A stretch of DNA of 64,000 nucleotides, taken from positions 23,239 through 87,238 of the forward strand of contig NZ_BDIY01000019.1 of the NCBI RefSeq assembly GCF_002072155.1, read 5' to 3'. The position numbers and the translations under genes are program-made. Source of the stretch: Roseovarius sp. A-2 (GTDB taxonomy: Bacteria > Pseudomonadota > Alphaproteobacteria > Rhodobacterales > Rhodobacteraceae). The notes below the pieces were generated by a model that did not search any database, was not told where the DNA came from, and saw only the letters and a program-made list of their open reading frames with translations. The first letter of the stretch is position 1. Every line of letters starts with the position of its first letter. Of this stretch, positions 1 to 8,061 are shown one piece after another.

Positions 1-724
1 GACACTCGGGAATGATCAGGTGCTGCGTCAGCGAGTAGTACTTTGCAACTTCGAAGTGGCTGGTGGATTCGTAGGACGGCGGGTTGTTCTCGGCTCCGTC
101 GACCACACCGGTCTTGATCGACTGATAGACCTCGGCAAAGGCCATCGGTGTTGCGTTGCCGCCCATGGATTCGATCATGCCCACGAACAGGTCGTTGTTC
201 ATGACGCGCACCTTCATGCCCGCAACGTCTGCGGGCGTGTTGATCGGCTTGACCGAGTTATAGAATGACCGCGCACCGGCGTCATAATACCCGAGCGCTA
301 CGATGCCCTTTTCTTCCAGTGCCACACCAAGGGCCGCGCCGGGGGCACCGTCCATCAATTTATACATCTGCGGAACGCTTTTGAACACGAAAGGCAGGGA
401 AACGACGTTTGTCGCCGGAACGGCCTGACCCATCGGCCCAAGACTGAAAACGCCAAAGTCCAGAATGCCAAGGCGCAGCTGTTCGATCGCATCAGGCTGA
501 GAGCCCAGAACGCCTGCATGAAACACCTTGCCTTTGATCTCGCCGCCGGTCTCTTCGGTGACTTCGGCCATGAAGGCTTCCATGCCGTGCGACACGGGAT
601 AATCCTCGACGTGGATGTTCCAGCCGCGCCAGTCTTTTGCTTCGGCAACCAATGGCGTCATCGCCAGAGTCGTTGCGGCAGCAAGGACGAACGCTCCACG
701 ACTAATGATGTTGGGGATTTTCAT
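1..724 (-). CDS. TRAP transporter substrate-binding protein, DctP family (3' end outside window)
   Basis: Periplasmic solute receptor of a tripartite ATP-independent (TRAP) transporter, expected to deliver an organic acid to DctQM-type membrane subunits. The visible 241 codons begin with a Sec signal peptide (MKIPN, hydrophobic stretch, AEA-KDW cleavage region). DctP-family signatures follow, including LRLGILDFGVFS, PFVF and the AEVYQSIKTGVVDGAENNP segment near the binding cleft. The start at 724 is set by a strong GGAGG about 8 bases upstream. The gene runs off the left edge, so the permease genes probably lie to the left. The ligand cannot be read from the sequence. Family assignment is secure. 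Confidence 0.9.
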   Translation of the reverse strand, partial: MKIPNIISRGAFVLAAATTLAMTPLVAEAKDWRGWNIHVEDYPVSHGMEAFMAEVTEETGGEIKGKVFHAGVLGSQPDAIEQLRLGILDFGVFSLGPMGQAVPATNVVSLPFVFKSVPQMYKLMDGAPGAALGVALEEKGIVALGYYDAGARSFYNSVKPINTPADVAGMKVRVMNNDLFVGMIESMGGNATPMAFAEVYQSIKTGVVDGAENNPPSYESTSHFEVAKYYSLTQHLIIPEC

Positions 725-1124
725 TATTGTTTCCTCCTCAGGACAAATTATTGCAAAATAACTCACATAGGTTACAAATTTTTACAAGTAATATTTTTGG
801 AGATCTCGCGTGCTCACGCCCGGCGTTCTTATTTCGTGGTTCCCGATTAGGGCGGTCTCTAGGACGCCGAGTTGGGGAGTTTTTTCAGTTTTGCAAAGGG
901 ATACGCGGGCTCTGGTCGCGTCTTGCGAGATGCAATGAACTGGGAGGGAACGTTAGCCAACAGAATGAAAACCGGCCCGTCCAACCTTTGAATCAGCGAC
1001 AGAATCATTCGAACGGCGCCACTTGAGGGTCTCACTGCAAAAAAACCTAACCCACGGGTTGGATACGATCTATAGAAACGGCATCCCAAGACGGAAATGC
1101 GTCTCAAACCTGAAAGGTCATAAA
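725..1124. other. 400-bp divergent intergenic region
   Basis: Non-coding space between the leftward TRAP receptor gene and the rightward peroxiredoxin-like gene. An AT-rich patch at about 735-800 stands out from the GC-rich surroundings and should hold the TRAP promoter; on the minus strand it carries two TTGTAA-like boxes. A short perfect palindrome, AACCC-AC-GGGTT, lies at 1049-1060, about 65 bases before the peroxiredoxin-like start. I see no credible small gene here. Confidence 0.5.
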
Positions 1125-1661
1125 ATGACACAATCCACTTTGCCTGCTGGGTCCAAGCTTTGCGGCGGGGCGCGGTTTCCAGAATTTCAGGTTCCAAAAT
1201 CTGGCGGCGGCACCCTTCGGTTTGGCGGCACCCAGGACCGCTGGTCCTTGCTGATTGTCTATCGCGGCAAACATTGCGGGCGGTGTAAGAATTACCTGAA
1301 CAAGTTCGAAAAATCCTACGCAGACTGGAAAAATTCCGGATTTGATGTTGCCTGTGTTTCCGCAGACCCTCTTGAGAAAGTCACCGACGACATTGCTCGC
1401 TTTGGCTGGACATTCGATATCGGTTACGATCTGCAAGAAGACGACATGCGCAAGATGGGCCTTTATATCAGCGATCCGTTATCCGCGCAGGAAACCGACC
1501 GCCGGTTCGCCGAACCCGGCGTTTTCTGTATCAGACCGGATGGCACGGCCCAGATTATCGCCATCTCAAACGGCCCGGCTGCGCGGCCCGATCTTGATGA
1601 GTTGCTGGACGGTATGATCTTTACCATCGAAAATGAGCGTCCGGCGCGTGGCACTGTATGA
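1125..1661 (+). CDS. Peroxiredoxin-like (AhpC/TSA-fold) protein
   Basis: 178-residue cytosolic thioredoxin-fold protein of the peroxiredoxin-like family, presumably a thiol peroxidase or disulfide reductase. A beta strand (SLLIVYRG) is followed by HCGRC at residues 50-54, the usual place of the redox-active cysteines. Later segments (VSADPLEKVTDDIARFGW, GVFCIRPDGT) fit the AhpC/TSA fold. The ATG at 1125 was chosen because an upstream in-frame extension to 1023 shows no family similarity. It stands alone, divergent from the TRAP receptor. Substrate unknown. Confidence 0.8.
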   Translation: MTQSTLPAGSKLCGGARFPEFQVPKSGGGTLRFGGTQDRWSLLIVYRGKHCGRCKNYLNKFEKSYADWKNSGFDVACVSADPLEKVTDDIARFGWTFDIGYDLQEDDMRKMGLYISDPLSAQETDRRFAEPGVFCIRPDGTAQIIAISNGPAARPDLDELLDGMIFTIENERPARGTV

Positions 1662-1796
1662 CCCTGCTGGATGAGAACCGGCTTTTCCCGACGCGGAAAC
1701 CGGCGGCGTTTGTAGCTGACTTTTGTGTCTGCCCCGACTCCGCCTACGCCCGGATCAATGAACCAGCAACCTCAGCCCCGTTAATGTGACAACACC

Positions 1797-1829
1797 CCGC
1801 GTGAGGCATCCGACAGATGCCCCACGCGG
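1797..1829 (-). terminator. Probable terminator of dgcN
   Basis: Inverted repeat just past the dgcN stop: arms CCGCGTGAGGCATC (1797-1810) and GATGCCCCACGCGG (1816-1829), 14 pairs with one mismatch and a 5-base loop. The following bases in the leftward direction are GT-rich rather than a clean T run, so it may be a weak Rho-independent terminator or only an mRNA-stabilising hairpin. Confidence 0.5.
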
Positions 1830-1839
1830 TGCCGCCGGA

Positions 1840-2841
1840 TCACATCGCGGCGAGTGCCTCGACCAGCTTGCCTGGCCCGAAGCGATACGGATCGGTCGCG
1901 GGCAGGCCCATCTCTGTCTCGACCTTGTCCAGATAGGCGCGCGCCTCGGCCTCGTTCATGTGCTGCGTGTTGACCGATACGCCAACCACCTGACACGCGG
2001 GATTGGCGACCCGCGCCAGCGGCAGCGCGGTGTCGCGCAACTGCTCCAGAGAGGGCAGGGTGTATCCAGGCAAACCGCGCATATGGGCGCGTGTCGGCTC
2101 GTGGCTGAGGATCAGCGCATCGGGCTGCCCGCCATGGATGAGCGCCATGGTCACCCCCGAAAAGGACACGTGAAAGAGGCTGCCCTGCCCCTCGATCAGG
2201 TCCCAGTGATCGGGGTCATTGTCGGGTGTCAGCCACTCCACCGACCCGGCCATGAAATCGGCGACAACGGCGTCGAGTGGCACGCCGTTCCCGGTGATCA
2301 GGATGCCGGTCTGCCCGGTGGCGCGAAAGGTCGCCTTCATACCGCGCGCGTGCATCTCGCGCTCCATCGCCATCGCGGTATACATCTTGCCGACCGAACA
2401 ATCGGTGCCCACGGCCAGACAGCGCTTGCCGCGGCGTTTGGTGCCATCCGCGATCGGATATTTCACCGACGGCACCCGCACGTCATGCAACTTGCGCCCG
2501 GTCGCCTCGGCCACGGCCTTCAGATCGGGCTCGTCGTGCAGCAGGTTGTGCAGCCCGGAGGCGAGATCGAAGCCCTCCTCAAGCGCGGACACCAACACCT
2601 TCTTCCATTCGGGGCTAATGATGCCACCGCGATTGGCAACGCCGATAACGAGGGTGCGCACACCGGCGGCTTTCGCCTCCTCCAGCGTCATGTCGGTCAG
2701 ACCCAGATCGGCCCCGCAGCCGGGCAGCCGGAACTGGCCCAGGGCATTCTCGGGCCGCCAGTCGCGGATGCCGATGGCCACCTTGGCGGCCAGCATGTCG
2801 GGCGCATCGCCCAGAAACAACAGATAGGGGGTCTCGATCAT
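1840..2841 (-). CDS. dgcN: DUF1611 family protein, DgcN-like (D-glutamate N-acetyltransferase type)
   Basis: 333-residue cytosolic protein of the DUF1611 family. Characterised DgcN members N-acetylate D-glutamate in a catabolic route with the racemase DgcA. A Rossmann-like N-terminal half contains VRTLVIGVANRGG. A P-loop-like segment, GTDCSVGK, lies at residues 145-152, followed by ATGQTGILITGNGVPLDAV. The ATG at 2841 gives the family's usual MIETPYLLFLGDA start and has GGAG about 9 bases upstream; an in-frame ATG at 2859 lacks that support. No dgcA-like enolase-superfamily gene is present in the window, so the D-glutamate role is by family only. It is divergent from mcl1. Confidence 0.75.
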   Translation of the reverse strand: MIETPYLLFLGDAPDMLAAKVAIGIRDWRPENALGQFRLPGCGADLGLTDMTLEEAKAAGVRTLVIGVANRGGIISPEWKKVLVSALEEGFDLASGLHNLLHDEPDLKAVAEATGRKLHDVRVPSVKYPIADGTKRRGKRCLAVGTDCSVGKMYTAMAMEREMHARGMKATFRATGQTGILITGNGVPLDAVVADFMAGSVEWLTPDNDPDHWDLIEGQGSLFHVSFSGVTMALIHGGQPDALILSHEPTRAHMRGLPGYTLPSLEQLRDTALPLARVANPACQVVGVSVNTQHMNEAEARAYLDKVETEMGLPATDPYRFGPGKLVEALAAM

Positions 2842-3099
2842 GGCAGATGCTCCAAGCATTCGGAATTCAGGGGAATTTCCGACGAGTCAAACGCGATTTC
2901 ATACGTATTTCAATGCGAAAGGCAGAAATATCGCATGATCCTGTCGCGAATTATCCTCGCGCTCGAATTTTCTGCGATCCGTGCCAAAGCCTGACTAGCG
3001 TGATCTGCGACGGAAAAGCCGCTTGCGGAGCGGCGCGCAATTTCATACCCAAAGCCGCGACGTTCACGTAATTTCCTTAACCAACGGAGCGACCCCAAG

Positions 3100-4059
3100 A
3101 TGAGCTTTCGCCTGCAACCGACGCCCCCCGCCCGTCCGAATCGCTGCCAGCTGTTCGGCCCCGGCTCCAACACCAAGCTGTTCGAGAAAATGGCGGCGAG
3201 TGCTGCGGACGTGATCAATATCGACCTTGAGGATTCAGTGGCCCCCACCGACAAGGACGTGGCGCGCAAGAATACGATTGAGGCGATCAATGAGGTGGAA
3301 TGGGGCAAGAAAACCCTGTCGGTGCGCATCAACAGCCTCGATTCTCCGTTCTGGTATCGCGATGTGGTGGACCTGCTTGAACAGGCCGGTGACCGGCTCG
3401 ATCAGATCATGATCCCCAAGGTGGGATGCGGCGGGGATATCTATGCCGTCGACGCGCTCGTCACCGCAATCGAGGCCGCCAAGGGGCGCAGAAAGCGGAT
3501 CGGTTTCGAGGTGATCATCGAATCCGCCGCCGGCATCGCCCATGTTGAGGAGATCGCCGCCGCCAGCCCCCGCATGCAGGCGATGAGCCTGGGTGCCGCC
3601 GATTTCGCGGCTTCGATGGGCATGTCCACCACCGGCATCGGTGGCACGCAGGAAGATTACTACATGCTGCATGAGGGCGCAAAATACTGGGCCGACCCGT
3701 GGCATTGGGCGCAGACCGCGATTGTTGCGGCCTGCCGCACGCATGGTATCTTGCCGGTCGATGGTCCGTTCGGCGATTTCTCGGATGATGAGGGCTTTCG
3801 CGCGCAGGCGCGGCGCTCAGCCACCCTCGGGATGGTTGGAAAATGGGCGATCCACCCCAAGCAGATCGCGCTCTCCAACGAGATTTTCACCCCGTCCGAC
3901 GAGGCGGTCGCGGAAGCGCGTGAGATTCTTCAGGCGATGGAAGAGGCGACCGCACGCGGCGAAGGCGCCACCACCTACAAGGGTCGCCTCGTCGATATCG
4001 CCTCGATCAAGCAGGCCGAGGTGATCGTGCGTCAGGCCGAGATGATCGCAGGGCAATAA
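3100..4059 (+). CDS. mcl1: L-malyl-CoA / beta-methylmalyl-CoA lyase
   Basis: Cleaves beta-methylmalyl-CoA to glyoxylate and propionyl-CoA, and malyl-CoA reversibly to glyoxylate and acetyl-CoA, in the ethylmalonyl-CoA pathway for acetate assimilation. The 319 residues closely follow the Rhodobacter Mcl1 sequence, including MSFRLQPTPPARPNRCQLFG, the metal-site segment NIDLEDSVAP, GFEVIIESAAGI, SLGAADFAASMGM and the C-terminal KWAIHPKQI. Length matches the family. It appears monocistronic, with a terminator directly after the stop. The other pathway genes (ccr, mcd, mch) are not in the window. Confidence 0.95.
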   Translation: MSFRLQPTPPARPNRCQLFGPGSNTKLFEKMAASAADVINIDLEDSVAPTDKDVARKNTIEAINEVEWGKKTLSVRINSLDSPFWYRDVVDLLEQAGDRLDQIMIPKVGCGGDIYAVDALVTAIEAAKGRRKRIGFEVIIESAAGIAHVEEIAAASPRMQAMSLGAADFAASMGMSTTGIGGTQEDYYMLHEGAKYWADPWHWAQTAIVAACRTHGILPVDGPFGDFSDDEGFRAQARRSATLGMVGKWAIHPKQIALSNEIFTPSDEAVAEAREILQAMEEATARGEGATTYKGRLVDIASIKQAEVIVRQAEMIAGQ

Positions 4060-4066
4060 CCTTGGC

Positions 4067-4093
4067 AGGGGCGGCCCAAAGGGTCGCCCTTTT
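4067..4093 (+). terminator. Rho-independent terminator of mcl1
   Basis: Stem GGGCGGCCC (4069-4077) and GGGTCGCCC (4081-4089), with one G-T pair and an AAA loop, followed by TTTT (4090-4093). It begins 8 bases after the mcl1 stop. Because it occupies the space where the 5' end of ccdA would be, the upstream frame open through it is not coding. Confidence 0.8.
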
Positions 4094-4130
4094 CGGTATT
4101 GGTGCAGGGCTCTTGTCAGGGGCCCGTGCG

Positions 4131-4301
4131 ATGAAGTTCAATGTGTCATTCATCAGTGAAGCGGCCCTGGCCGCAGCGGTTCAGAAAAAGCAGGCGCGCG
4201 CCTGGGGCCAAGAGAATGCTGAGGCCATCCAGGAACGCCGCAGCGGGATCGAGGGTAACGCCCTGCCGCTCGCCGATCACCAGATCCTCAAGAACGACTG
4301 A
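4131..4301 (+). pseudogene. ccdA: 5'-truncated CcdA-family antitoxin remnant
   Basis: Encodes 56 residues matching the C-terminal part of CcdA antitoxins: NVSFISEAAL, then ARAWGQENAEAIQERR and LPLADH, the toxin-binding tail. Similarity continues a few codons upstream of the ATG (LLSGARAMKFNVS resembles the usual LLDEARALGLNVS) but ends at the mcl1 terminator. The N-terminal strand of the ribbon-helix-helix DNA-binding domain is therefore missing. No clear ribosome-binding site precedes 4131. Its stop overlaps the ccdB start (TGATG), as in intact ccdAB operons. A short translated tail could still neutralise the toxin; this is unproven. Confidence 0.6.
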
Positions 4302-4597
4302 TGGCTCAGCTCCACGCTTGCCGCCTGCCGAGCGAAATTCTTGTTCTCGATTTGCAGACCGATCTGATCGACGTCGGATCGCGGATCGTGGCCCGGCTGA
4401 TTCCGTTGAGCAACGGGCCGCGCCCTTTGACCCGGCTTGAACCGATTTTCGAGTTCGACGGCCTACCGCATGTCCTGCACCTCGCGGAAATGGCCGCTGT
4501 CAGATCGAGTGCGGTGTCCAGCGCCGCCGTCGCTGATCTCACCAACCGCGATTACGAAATTCGCGGCGCGCTCAACATGGGTTGCTTAGGGTTCTGA
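4301..4597 (+). CDS. ccdB: CcdB-family gyrase-inhibitor toxin
   Basis: 98 residues with the CcdB pattern: LDLQTDLIDVGSRIV (matching VDVQSDIIDTPGRRMV of F-plasmid CcdB), PLTRLEPIFE, HLAEMAAV, VADLTNRDYEIRGALN and a C-terminal CLGF. CcdB poisons DNA gyrase. The N terminus looks a few residues short in the first hairpin, and the F-plasmid Trp-Gly-Ile end is Leu-Gly-Phe here, although that tail varies among chromosomal homologues. It starts inside the ccdA stop and ends 11 bases before the convergent ABC gene. With ccdA truncated it may be silent or detoxified. Confidence 0.7.
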   Translation: MAQLHACRLPSEILVLDLQTDLIDVGSRIVARLIPLSNGPRPLTRLEPIFEFDGLPHVLHLAEMAAVRSSAVSSAAVADLTNRDYEIRGALNMGCLGF

Positions 4598-4608
4598 GCG
4601 AAAAGACC

Positions 4609-6711
4609 TTATTCCGCCGCGATCTTGATCACCGGCTCCATCCGGTCGAGCATCTCTTGTGACAGGTGGCATTTGACCTGATGGCCGGGGGCGAGGTCGC
4701 GCACCGGAGGCACCTCTCTCTCGCAGAGCCCGTTCGGTACCTCGGATTTCCAGCGGCAGCGCGTCTGAAACGGGCAGCCGGGCGGCGGATTCATCGCCGA
4801 AGGCACATCCCCCTCCAGCACGATATGGCGCTTTTCGACACTGGTATCGGCGATCGGCACCGCCGACAGGAGCGCCTCGGTATAGGGGTGATAGGGGGGT
4901 GAAAAGACCTGATCGGTTGTGCCCAGTTCGACCACATGTCCCAGATACATCACCATCACACGGTCGCTGAGATAACGCACGATGCTGAGATCATGAGAAA
5001 TGAAAAGCAATGTCGTCTTCTGCTTGCGCTGGATCTCCATCAGCAGGTCGGTCACCGCCGCCTGTACGCTTACATCGAGCGCCGAGACGGGCTCGTCCGC
5101 CACCACGATGCGCGCGCCGCCGGCAAAGGCGCGGGCGATGCCGACACGCTGTTTCTGCCCACCCGAAAGCTGACGTGGCATGCGGTCGGCGAATTCGCGC
5201 GGTAGCTTGACCAGATCGAGCAGGCGCAGCATCTCGTCGCGGCGTTCCTGATCCGATGCGCCGATGCCGAACACTTCGAGCGCGCGGATGATCTGGCGGC
5301 CCACGGTCATCGACGGGTTGAGCGTATCGAACGGGTTCTGGAACACCATCTGCACATCCGCCACGGTCTGCGTGTCCCGCCTTTCAATGGGAATGTCCTC
5401 GATATTGCGGTTGTCGAGCAGGATCTGCCCTTCGGTCGCCGTCTCCAGGCCCATCAGCACCTTGGCGAAGGTGGATTTTCCGCAGCCCGATTCGCCGACA
5501 ATGGCCAGCGTCTCGCTCTCGCGCGCCTCGAAGCTGAGGGTCTCGTTGGCCTTGACCACCTTTTTCGCGCCGCCCCCGCCGAAAAGCGCGTTGGCCGCCA
5601 CCTCGTAATATTTCTTGAGCTTGTCCATCTTGAGCACGACCTGGCCCGGCTCGCCCGCCTCGTGCTGCGCCATCGCCTCCACGGGGGCGTGCCAGTCGAT
5701 GTCGCGGTAGCGCAGGCAGCGGGTGAAATGCCGGTCGTTGTCTTCGATCACCGCCATGGGGATGTCACCGGCATCGCATTGCCCGCTCTGGAAATAGTCG
5801 CAGCGCGGCCCGAAATTGCACCCCTGTGGCCGCTCATGCGGCAGGGGAAAGTTGCCGGGAATGGCCTTGAGCGGGCGGCTGTTCTTGTTTGCGCCGGGCA
5901 GCGGGATCGAGCGAAAGAGCGCCTGCGTGTAGGGGTGCTGCATCTTGTCGAACACGTCCGTGATGCTGCCGGTCTCCACCGCCTCGCCGGAATACATCAC
6001 GCAGATGCGGTCGCAGGTTTCCAGCACGAGCCCGAGATTATGCGAAATGAACAGCATCGAGGTGCCGTATTTGCGCCCCAGATCCTTGACGAGGTCCACC
6101 ACCGCCGCCTCGACCGTCACATCGAGCGCGGTGGTCGGCTCGTCGAGAATGAGCAGCGACGGCTTGGACATCAGCGCCATGGCGATGACGATGCGTTGTT
6201 GCTGCCCGCCTGAGAGCTGATGTGGATAGCTTTTCATGATCCGCTCGGGATCGGGCAGCTTGACGTCGTTCACAACCTCGAGCGCGCGCGCCCAGGCGTC
6301 TTTCTCGGAAATACCCTCATGGATCATCGGCACTTCGATCAGCTGACGGCCCACCTTCATGGCGGGGTTCAGCGACGCCATCGGCTCCTGATAGATCATC
6401 GCGATCTCGTTGCCGCGAATGTGGCGCAGCTCCGCCGCGCTTATCTTGCTCAGATCCTGACCCTTGAAACGGACCGAGCCGCTGACGATACGACCGTTGA
6501 CGCCCAGATCCTGCATCACGCCAAGCGCCACGGTGGATTTGCCGCAGCCGGATTCGCCCACCAGCCCCACGGCCTCGCCCGGCTGCACGGCGACGGAAAA
6601 ATCCATCACCGCCGGGATTTCCCGCAGGCGGGTGAAAAAGGAAATCGACAGGTTCTCGATCTCGAGGATCGGTCCGTCATAGTCCGGCTTGGCCATGTCC
6701 ATCTCTTTCAT
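4609..6711 (-). CDS. Dipeptide/oligopeptide ABC transporter, fused ATP-binding protein
   Basis: Cytosolic ATPase of a peptide-type importer, a DppD-DppF fusion of 700 residues. Each half has a full nucleotide-binding domain: Walker A GESGCGKST twice, signatures LSGGQQQR and LSGGQKQR, and Walker B ILDEP and VADEP. Each half ends with the family's C-terminal extension (HPYTQALFRSIP and HPYTEALLSAVP, then Cys-rich GCNFGPRC and GCPFQTRC segments). It is last in a leftward operon after the two permease genes, 14 bases from the preceding stop. An in-frame ATG at 6696 has AAAGAG upstream and may be the true start. Substrate not deducible. Confidence 0.92.
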   Translation of the reverse strand: MKEMDMAKPDYDGPILEIENLSISFFTRLREIPAVMDFSVAVQPGEAVGLVGESGCGKSTVALGVMQDLGVNGRIVSGSVRFKGQDLSKISAAELRHIRGNEIAMIYQEPMASLNPAMKVGRQLIEVPMIHEGISEKDAWARALEVVNDVKLPDPERIMKSYPHQLSGGQQQRIVIAMALMSKPSLLILDEPTTALDVTVEAAVVDLVKDLGRKYGTSMLFISHNLGLVLETCDRICVMYSGEAVETGSITDVFDKMQHPYTQALFRSIPLPGANKNSRPLKAIPGNFPLPHERPQGCNFGPRCDYFQSGQCDAGDIPMAVIEDNDRHFTRCLRYRDIDWHAPVEAMAQHEAGEPGQVVLKMDKLKKYYEVAANALFGGGGAKKVVKANETLSFEARESETLAIVGESGCGKSTFAKVLMGLETATEGQILLDNRNIEDIPIERRDTQTVADVQMVFQNPFDTLNPSMTVGRQIIRALEVFGIGASDQERRDEMLRLLDLVKLPREFADRMPRQLSGGQKQRVGIARAFAGGARIVVADEPVSALDVSVQAAVTDLLMEIQRKQKTTLLFISHDLSIVRYLSDRVMVMYLGHVVELGTTDQVFSPPYHPYTEALLSAVPIADTSVEKRHIVLEGDVPSAMNPPPGCPFQTRCRWKSEVPNGLCEREVPPVRDLAPGHQVKCHLSQEMLDRMEPVIKIAAE

Positions 6712-6725
6712 CGTTTTTTAAATAC

Positions 6726-7910
6726 TCAATCCCGCAGGCTTTCCTCGCGCAGACCGTCGGCCAGCAGATTGAGCCCCAGAACAAGGCTCAAAAGCGCGAA
6801 GGCAGGCGGCAGGGCGGGGTGGAGATACATCGACAGGAGCTTGCGCCCCTCGTTGATCGTGCTGCCCCAATCCGGGCTCTCGGGGCTGAGGCCGAGGCCG
6901 AAGAAGCCGAGCGTGCCGAGCAGGATCGTCGTATAGCCGATGCGCAGGCAGAAATCGACCAGCAGAGGCCCGCGCACATTGGGCAGGATTTCCCACAGCA
7001 TGATATACCACGGCCCCTCGCCCCGGGTCTGCGCGGCGGCGACATAGTCGCGGGTTTTGATATCCATGGTGAGGCCGCGCACGATGCGGAACACGGTGGG
7101 CGAGTTGACGAAGACCACCGCCACGAACACCACGAGCAGGTTGGGTGGAAAGCTTACGAGGCCGAGCGGATCGGCATTCCACGCGATGCCCGAATAGAGC
7201 CAGAGCCCAACCACCAGCGTCGCGCCGACATAGAGGTTACGCGTCGCGGGCTGCGTGTGAAAGCGCGAGTTCCACAGGAGCACGAGGAACACGATGGGAA
7301 AGATGAAGAGCACGGCGGCCATATAGACCGGGATGCCGGTCAGCACGATCTCGGGGGTGACCAGCAGGTAGAAGAGCAGGATCACGGGAAAGGCGAGGAT
7401 CAGGTTGGCGAGGAAGGACAACAAGGTGTCGAGCTTGCCACCGTAATACCCCGCCGGAAGGCCGAGCGTGATGCCCACCATGAAGGCGAAGAGGCTGGCA
7501 AAAGGCGCGATCTTGATCACCTCCCAGGCGCCAACAATCATGCGGCTGAACACGTCGCGCCCCAGATTGTCGCCGCCCAGCAGGTAATAGGGGTAGGCAT
7601 CCGGCGCGACCTCGCCCATCAGCTTGGTATAGGGTGTGCCGGGGACCTTGTTCTTCATCGAGGCCGATTGGTCGAGCACGTCATGCGTGGTGATCAGATC
7701 GAAAGCGCCACCGAGGATGCCGGTGAACACCCAGAACATCACGAGGGCAAAGCCGGCCATGCCAATGGGGCTGTCAAAGAGCTTGCCATAAAGCCCGAGC
7801 CGCCGCTTGAAAGTGATCGACAGAGCAAAGGTGGCGATGAGCGCGATCCAGACGGGCGTGAACTGCCCCAGTATCCGCAGGATGATCTCGGCCCAGCTTA
7901 GTGCATCCAT
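6726..7910 (-). CDS. Dipeptide/oligopeptide ABC transporter permease (DppC type)
   Basis: Inner-membrane permease of 394 residues, second in the operon. The N terminus has two hydrophobic segments before the core, the latter containing the characteristic GGDNLGRDVFSRM. The BPD_transp_1 core carries the EAA-like loop (DYVAAAQTRGEGPWYIMLWEI), and the C terminus reads LGFFGLGLSPESPDWGSTI. It is longer than typical DppC (about 300) because of an extended loop with extra hydrophobic segments at roughly residues 170-260. The start at 7910 has AGGAAGGG upstream; a longer in-frame start at 7949 does not. Confidence 0.88.
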   Translation of the reverse strand: MDALSWAEIILRILGQFTPVWIALIATFALSITFKRRLGLYGKLFDSPIGMAGFALVMFWVFTGILGGAFDLITTHDVLDQSASMKNKVPGTPYTKLMGEVAPDAYPYYLLGGDNLGRDVFSRMIVGAWEVIKIAPFASLFAFMVGITLGLPAGYYGGKLDTLLSFLANLILAFPVILLFYLLVTPEIVLTGIPVYMAAVLFIFPIVFLVLLWNSRFHTQPATRNLYVGATLVVGLWLYSGIAWNADPLGLVSFPPNLLVVFVAVVFVNSPTVFRIVRGLTMDIKTRDYVAAAQTRGEGPWYIMLWEILPNVRGPLLVDFCLRIGYTTILLGTLGFFGLGLSPESPDWGSTINEGRKLLSMYLHPALPPAFALLSLVLGLNLLADGLREESLRD

Positions 7911-8011
7911 GGTTCGACCCTTCCTGTTCTGGCCTGTCCGGCCTCGCATCCCGCCGTGATGTCCCGGTTCGACCGGGGTATCTCCGCCACGGCCCCGAAC
8001 CGCAGGAGAGA

Positions 8012-8032
8012 TTGTCCGGTCAAGCCGGACAA
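8012..8032. repeat. Intercistronic inverted repeat between the two permease genes
   Basis: Perfect 8-bp arms TTGTCCGG (8012-8019) and CCGGACAA (8025-8032) with a 5-base loop, in the roughly 150-bp gap between the DppB- and DppC-type genes. There is no T tract. It could slow 3' decay of the first cistron or set relative expression; this is inference. Confidence 0.5.
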
Positions 8033-8061
8033 GGGCGCGGTCTTTGGGGCAAAATCCGCGC

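Noticed and set aside
1786..2994. A 402-codon open frame antisense to dgcN
   Set aside because: The sense strand encodes a clear DUF1611 protein with a good start; the antisense product has no motif.
4062..4130. Full-length ccdA reading from 4062
   Set aside because: This stretch is the mcl1 terminator hairpin. Only the last few codons before 4131 resemble CcdA.
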